Of a stretch of DNA of 43,557 nt, positions 40,143 through 43,557 are shown piece by piece (position 1 is the first letter of the stretch; the number at the start of each line of letters is the position of its first letter). The position numbers were made by a program, and so were the translations under genes. The DNA comes from DASXBA01 sp036406475 (GTDB taxonomy: Bacteria > Actinomycetota > Thermoleophilia > Solirubrobacterales > Thermoleophilaceae). Under the pieces are notes generated by a model, which did not search any database, was not told where the DNA came from, and worked only from the letters and a program-made list of their open reading frames with translations. The stretch covers positions 1-43,557 of the forward strand of contig DASXBA010000084.1 in assembly GCA_036406475.1 (NCBI GenBank), written 5' to 3'.

Positions 40143-40927
40143 GACCGGAACGCCTCACGCAGGACGCGGTTGCGGCCGAGGACGGCTTCGACCGGGCCCT
40201 GGAAGCCTCGAGTTGCGAGCAGGATCGGGACCCACCAGGGCGCGTAGACCTTGTTCGCTCGGCGGTCGATGCCGCGCACGATCGCAGCCCCCGCGGCACC
40301 GACCGGAAGCGGCCGGTCGACGATGGCCGGCATCATCGTCCGCGTGCGGGCGATCGGCGCCTGGGCGGTGGCCTCGGCCACCATGTCGGTGTCGACGACG
40401 CCGAAGTAGGCCACGCCGACGCGCGTGCCGGTGTGCGCCAGCTCGATCCGGAGCGCCCGGCCGAGCGCCTCGACGCCGGCCTTGCTCACCCCGTAGGCGT
40501 TGAGGAGCGGCGAGGGGATCGCCGCGGCGATCGAGGCGATCGGCAGCAGGTAGCCGCGGCGCGCGACCACGTGCGGGAGCGCGGCCCGCAGCGTCCGCCA
40601 GACGCCGAGCAGATTGACCTCGAGCACCTTCTCGAAGTCCGCCGGGTCGAGCGCCTGCACGGTCGCCGCCGTGCCGACGATCCCGGCGCCCGCCACGGCC
40701 ACGTCGATCCCGCCGAGCTCGCTCACGGTGGTCGCGACCGCCTCGCCGATGGCGTCGGGATCGGTCACGTCGGCGACGATCCCCAGCGCGCCGATCTCCG
40801 CCGCCGTCCGCTCCACGAGCGGGTTGCGGTCGACGAGCGCCACCCGGTCGCCGCGCCCGGCCAGGCGGCGCCCGGCGTCGGCGCCGATGCCGCGGGCACC
40901 GCCGGTGATGAAGACGACCTTGGCCAT
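40139..40927 (-). CDS. SDR-family oxidoreductase (262 aa)
   Basis: A classical SDR: TGGARGIG (9-16), AGAGIVG in place of NNAG, Ser in PIASIA, and YGVSK. The C-terminal region (APIARTRTMMPAIVDRPLPV and the YAPWWVPILL segment) resembles SDRs seen with monooxygenases in actinobacterial catabolic clusters. It would convert a secondary alcohol to the ketone used by the monooxygenase. ATG 40927 overlaps the upstream SDR stop by one base (TGATG), and its stop overlaps the monooxygenase start by ATGA. Confidence 0.87.
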   Translation of the reverse strand: MAKVVFITGGARGIGADAGRRLAGRGDRVALVDRNPLVERTAAEIGALGIVADVTDPDAIGEAVATTVSELGGIDVAVAGAGIVGTAATVQALDPADFEKVLEVNLLGVWRTLRAALPHVVARRGYLLPIASIAAAIPSPLLNAYGVSKAGVEALGRALRIELAHTGTRVGVAYFGVVDTDMVAEATAQAPIARTRTMMPAIVDRPLPVGAAGAAIVRGIDRRANKVYAPWWVPILLATRGFQGPVEAVLGRNRVLREAFRS

Positions 40928-41778
40928 CAGCGGCTCACCCGCTCCTCGTACGCCGAGCGCTCGCCGGCGTCGAAGTCGAGGAAGACGGTGTCGGCCCTCA
41001 GGAGCCGGGCGGCGCCCTCGCGCAGGCGGCGGGGGAGGAGCGAGTTGACGTAGGTGACGGGGCCGAGCGAGCGCGGCACCCAGACATGGAGCCTCGGCCG
41101 GCGCACGGCGGCGACGATCGCCTCGGCGATGTCCTCCGGCTCCACCAGGCGAACGTACGCCGGGCGCCTGACCCCGGAGGTGAGCTCGGTGTTGACGAAG
41201 CCGGGCAGTACGCACGAGACGTCGACGCCCGTGCCGTGCAGCTCGGCCGCGACGGCCTCGCTCAGGCCGAGCACGAACCACTTCGTGCCGCAGTAGGTGG
41301 CCGCACCGGGCACGCCGACGCGGCCGGCGGTCGAGGCGAGGTTGATCAGGTGCCCGCGGCCGCGCTCCTTCATCGCCGGCAGCGCCAGGCGCATGCCGCG
41401 GGCCACGCCGTCGGCATTGATGTCGATCATCCGGCGCGCCGTCGCCTCGGTCTCGCCGGCGAACGGGCCGATCTGCATCACGCCGGCGTTGTTCACCAGC
41501 ACGTCGACGGGGCCGAGCTCCGCCTCGGCCGTCCCCAGGAAGCCCGCGAAGCTGTCCTCGTCGGTCACGTCGAGCGGGAGCCCGATGGCGCGCCCGCCGA
41601 GCTCCTCGGCCGCGCTGCGCGCCGAGTCGGCGTCCACGTCGCCCAGCGCCACGCGCGCGCCCGCAGCCGCGAGAGCCGTGGCCGTCGCCCGCCCGATGCC
41701 CCGGCCGGCGCCGGTGACAGCAACGACCTTCCCCGCCGGATCAGCTACCGCAGCCACGCGGCGTGCATGATAAAACAT
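40927..41778 (-). CDS. SDR-family oxidoreductase (283 aa)
   Basis: A classical SDR: TGAGRGIG (23-30), NNAGVMQIG, Ser in NLASTAG and YCGTK. First gene of the SDR-SDR-monooxygenase unit, divergent from the SRPBCC gene at 41811. ATG 41778 lies within operator c (41773-41794); the GTG at 41757, seven codons later, is a serious alternative because it would leave the operator outside the coding region. Together with the next SDR it probably oxidises the alcohol formed by the P450. Its long C-terminal helix (RPRLHVWVPRSLGPVTYV) is of the membrane-near SDR type. Confidence 0.86.
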   Translation of the reverse strand: MFYHARRVAAVADPAGKVVAVTGAGRGIGRATATALAAAGARVALGDVDADSARSAAEELGGRAIGLPLDVTDEDSFAGFLGTAEAELGPVDVLVNNAGVMQIGPFAGETEATARRMIDINADGVARGMRLALPAMKERGRGHLINLASTAGRVGVPGAATYCGTKWFVLGLSEAVAAELHGTGVDVSCVLPGFVNTELTSGVRRPAYVRLVEPEDIAEAIVAAVRRPRLHVWVPRSLGPVTYVNSLLPRRLREGAARLLRADTVFLDFDAGERSAYEERVSR

Positions 41779-41794
41779 ACGAGCCCGACTGTTT
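41773..41794. promoter_or_regulatory. Operator site c (divergent promoter)
   Basis: AAACAT-N10-CTGTTT; 15 of 22 positions agree with site b, including the GACTGTTT end. It lies between the SDR gene (minus) and the SRPBCC gene (plus) and could control both. Confidence 0.6.
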
Positions 41795-41810
41795 CTAAAG
41801 GAGGAATTGA

Positions 41811-42242
41811 ATGGCGGCTCTCGAGAACTCGATCCAGATCCCGGCCGAGGCGGACAAGGTCTGGGGCGCGATCGCCGACCTCGACGTGTACGGGCAGTGG
41901 ATGACCCTGCACGTCGACTTCCCCGAGGGGACGCCGGACGAGATGGGCGAGGGCGAGTCCTTCAAGGAGAAGGTCAAGATCATGGGCATGCCGGGCGACG
42001 TGACCTGGACGGTGTCCGGCTACGAGGAGGGCCGCCGCATCGAGCTCTCGGGCGCCGGCCCGATGGGGACGACCCTGACCGCCTCGTTCACGGTCGAGGC
42101 GAACGGCGACGGTACGAACGTCTCCTACACGTCCGAGTTCGCCGGTGCGGCGCTGGCCCCGCTGGCGGCGTCGCTCGAGAAGGAGGCCGCCAAGGCCGGC
42201 GAGCAGTCGCTCGAGAACCTGCGCCAGCTGGTCACGAGCTAG
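41811..42242 (+). CDS. SRPBCC (START-like) protein
   Basis: A 143-residue SRPBCC protein, paralog of the protein at 36996: VWGAIADLDVYGQWM, VKIMGMPGDVTWTVSGYEE, GAGPMGTTL and the C-terminal helix LEKEAAKAGEQSLENLRQL. The fold has a deep hydrophobic pocket, so it may bind the regulon's substrate or catalyse a cyclisation or dehydration. ATG 41811 has GGAGG six bases upstream. Operator c lies 17 bases before the gene. The stop shares CTAG with the P450 at 42239. Confidence 0.87.
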   Translation: MAALENSIQIPAEADKVWGAIADLDVYGQWMTLHVDFPEGTPDEMGEGESFKEKVKIMGMPGDVTWTVSGYEEGRRIELSGAGPMGTTLTASFTVEANGDGTNVSYTSEFAGAALAPLAASLEKEAAKAGEQSLENLRQLVTS

Positions 42243-43516
42243 CTCAGGCGGAGCGGGAGCCGCGCCAGCCCGCGCAGCGAGGGATTGCCGCTCCAGGCGG
42301 GGTCGCCGTCCAGCTCGATCGAGTCGACGCGGGCGGCGAGCTCGCGGAGCACGACCGTGGCCTCGAGGCGTGCCAGGTGCGCGCCCAGGCAGTAGTGGAT
42401 GCCCGAGCCGAAGGCCAGATGGTCGCCCGGGTTGCGCTCGACGAGGAAGCGGTCGGGCTCCGGGTAGTGGCGCTGGTCGCGGTTGGCGGCCCCGAACAGG
42501 AACAGCACGCGGCCGCCGGCGGGTATGGCGCCGTCGCCGATCCGGTACTCGCTCCGGGCGGTCCGGTAGAGGCCCTGGATCGGCGAGACGTGGCGCAGCG
42601 CCTCCTCGACCGCTGCGGGAACGAGCTCCGGGCGCGCCTTCACCGTCGCCCACTGGTCCGGGTGCTCCGCGAACGCCAGCAGCATGGTGCCGAGCAGGTT
42701 GGTCGTCGTCTCGTTGCCGGCCACCAGCAGCATGAGTCCGAACCAGAAGAGCTCCTCCTCCGTGAGGTCGGGCACGGCCGCCAGCCGGCTCAGCAGGTCG
42801 TCGCCGGATCGGTCGCGCACCTGCTCGGCCAGGTAGGCCCGCAGCGCCACGGTCGCGCCCAGCACGCGGGCATTTGCGCGCAGGGCGCCGGGCTTCGGCT
42901 CGGCGCCGAAGCCCTCCACGATCCGGTCGGACCAGCCGCGGAAGGCGGGCAGGTCCTCGCCCGGCACGCCGAGCACGCGGGCGATCACGGCCACCGGCAG
43001 CGGTGAGGCCAGCCGCGCGACGACGTCGGTCGAGCCGTCGGCCAGCATCTGGTCGACCGCGTGCCGGGCCAGCTCCTCGACGTCGGGACGCCAGCGCTCG
43101 ACCGAGTCGCGGGTGAAGTCGCGTACCACCATTCGCCGCAGACGCGTGTGCTCGGGCCGGTCGACCGTGAGCATCATCGGCAGCCGCGCGCGGTAGCGCG
43201 CCACGCTCTCGGCCGACGAGAGGGCGTCGTGGTCGCGCGTGGCCGCCCGCAGCTCGTCGTAGTGGCTCACGATCCAGAGCGCCCGGCGGCGGTTGTGGTG
43301 TAGCGCGGGCCCGCGCAGCAGCTCGCGGTAGGCCGGGTAGGGATCGGCGACGACCGCGGGGTCGAGCGGGTCGAAGGCCGTGGGCTCGGCGCCGCAGGTG
43401 ACGTCCCCGCGCAGGCGCCGGACCGTTCGCGCCGCGCCGGCCCGCGCGTGCATGGCGGCCTGCCCCGCCGCCATGGACGTGAAGCGCATCGCCATCCGAG
43501 TGCTGGGCGCGACCAC
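42239..43516 (-). CDS. Cytochrome P450 of the catabolic regulon
   Basis: A 425-residue soluble P450 of the CYP107/CYP125-like bacterial class: I-helix AGNETT, ExxR as EEALRH, and the heme loop FGSGIHYCLGAHLAR with the Cys ligand. It hydroxylates a hydrophobic substrate with electrons from a ferredoxin, which is not encoded here. GTG 43516 is listed; ATG 43493 or ATG 43487 further in are also possible. Its promoter lies at the right edge of the window, where operator-like site d (43529-43550) is found 13 bases before the start, so it probably belongs to the same regulon and opens the pathway. Confidence 0.9.
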   Translation of the reverse strand: MVAPSTRMAMRFTSMAAGQAAMHARAGAARTVRRLRGDVTCGAEPTAFDPLDPAVVADPYPAYRELLRGPALHHNRRRALWIVSHYDELRAATRDHDALSSAESVARYRARLPMMLTVDRPEHTRLRRMVVRDFTRDSVERWRPDVEELARHAVDQMLADGSTDVVARLASPLPVAVIARVLGVPGEDLPAFRGWSDRIVEGFGAEPKPGALRANARVLGATVALRAYLAEQVRDRSGDDLLSRLAAVPDLTEEELFWFGLMLLVAGNETTTNLLGTMLLAFAEHPDQWATVKARPELVPAAVEEALRHVSPIQGLYRTARSEYRIGDGAIPAGGRVLFLFGAANRDQRHYPEPDRFLVERNPGDHLAFGSGIHYCLGAHLARLEATVVLRELAARVDSIELDGDPAWSGNPSLRGLARLPLRLS

Positions 43517-43528
43517 GGTCGGATCTTA

Positions 43529-43550
43529 CAAACGGTACGGTCTGTTTGTT
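43529..43550. promoter_or_regulatory. Operator-like site d before the P450
   Basis: ACAAAC-N10-GTTTGT, a 22-bp palindrome, ending in CTGTTTGTT as sites a and b do. It is less similar to the others in its left half, and the window ends seven bases later. Confidence 0.5.
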
Positions 43551-43557
43551 GGTGGGC

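Noticed and set aside
26387..43516. Classical cholesterol catabolic cluster
   Set aside because: Ring-degradation genes (KstD, KshA, HsaC) and Mce transport genes are absent; only the side-chain-like beta-oxidation set is similar.
1..43557. CRISPR array, insertion sequence or prophage genes
   Set aside because: No regularly spaced direct repeats, transposase, integrase or phage structural genes were seen in any frame.

Overview
The window is about 43.6 kb of very GC-rich DNA, densely packed with genes that often start with GTG and often overlap the preceding gene by the 4-base ATGA or GTGA junction. A fused 2-oxoglutarate dehydrogenase of the actinobacterial OdhA/Kgd type, several small lineage-type membrane proteins and the GC/start-codon style point to an actinobacterium. 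I would guess the class Thermoleophilia (Solirubrobacterales-like). That placement is inference from protein style, because no rRNA is present.

Left part (1 to 6.2 kb): the tail of a gene that begins before the window, a lower-GC stretch holding a broken asparagine-synthase-like fragment, a tRNA-Asp(GTC), an SDR oxidoreductase, a four-helix membrane protein, and a 1400-residue E2-E1 fusion of 2-oxoglutarate dehydrogenase carrying two lipoyl domains.

Middle (6.2 to 26.4 kb), mostly core and signalling functions: a coupled class III cyclase / cytochrome P450 / TetR operon faces an ADPS-like flavin oxidase across two tandem 14-bp palindromes. Then come an MBL hydrolase, a GGDEF-EAL protein, an anti-sigma-like membrane protein, metF, an HxlR regulator with a plausible operator, a secreted protein, a PI-PLC-like secreted enzyme, a coupled ABC exporter / Ser-Thr kinase / moaA operon, a 47-residue Arg/His/Ser-rich protein, an HD phosphohydrolase, citrate synthase, and several small proteins.

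Right part (26.4 to 43.5 kb): a catabolic regulon. An eight-gene minus-strand operon, joined throughout by 4-base overlaps, encodes two acyl-CoA dehydrogenases, a MaoC hydratase, an SDR hydroxyacyl-CoA dehydrogenase, two alpha/beta hydrolases, an acyl-CoA synthetase and another SDR; a MOSC protein and a third SDR follow. Adjacent units add a divergent TetR repressor, an SCP-x-type thiolase, a Baeyer-Villiger-type flavin monooxygenase, two more SDRs, two paralogous SRPBCC proteins and a second P450. Four related palindromic sites (AAACAG-N10-CTGTTT type) sit upstream of these units, so the TetR protein probably controls them together. The enzyme set could hydroxylate a cyclic or terpenoid/steroid-like compound, oxidise it to a ketone, insert oxygen to form an ester or lactone, hydrolyse it, attach CoA and run one beta-oxidation route. 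The substrate is unknown.
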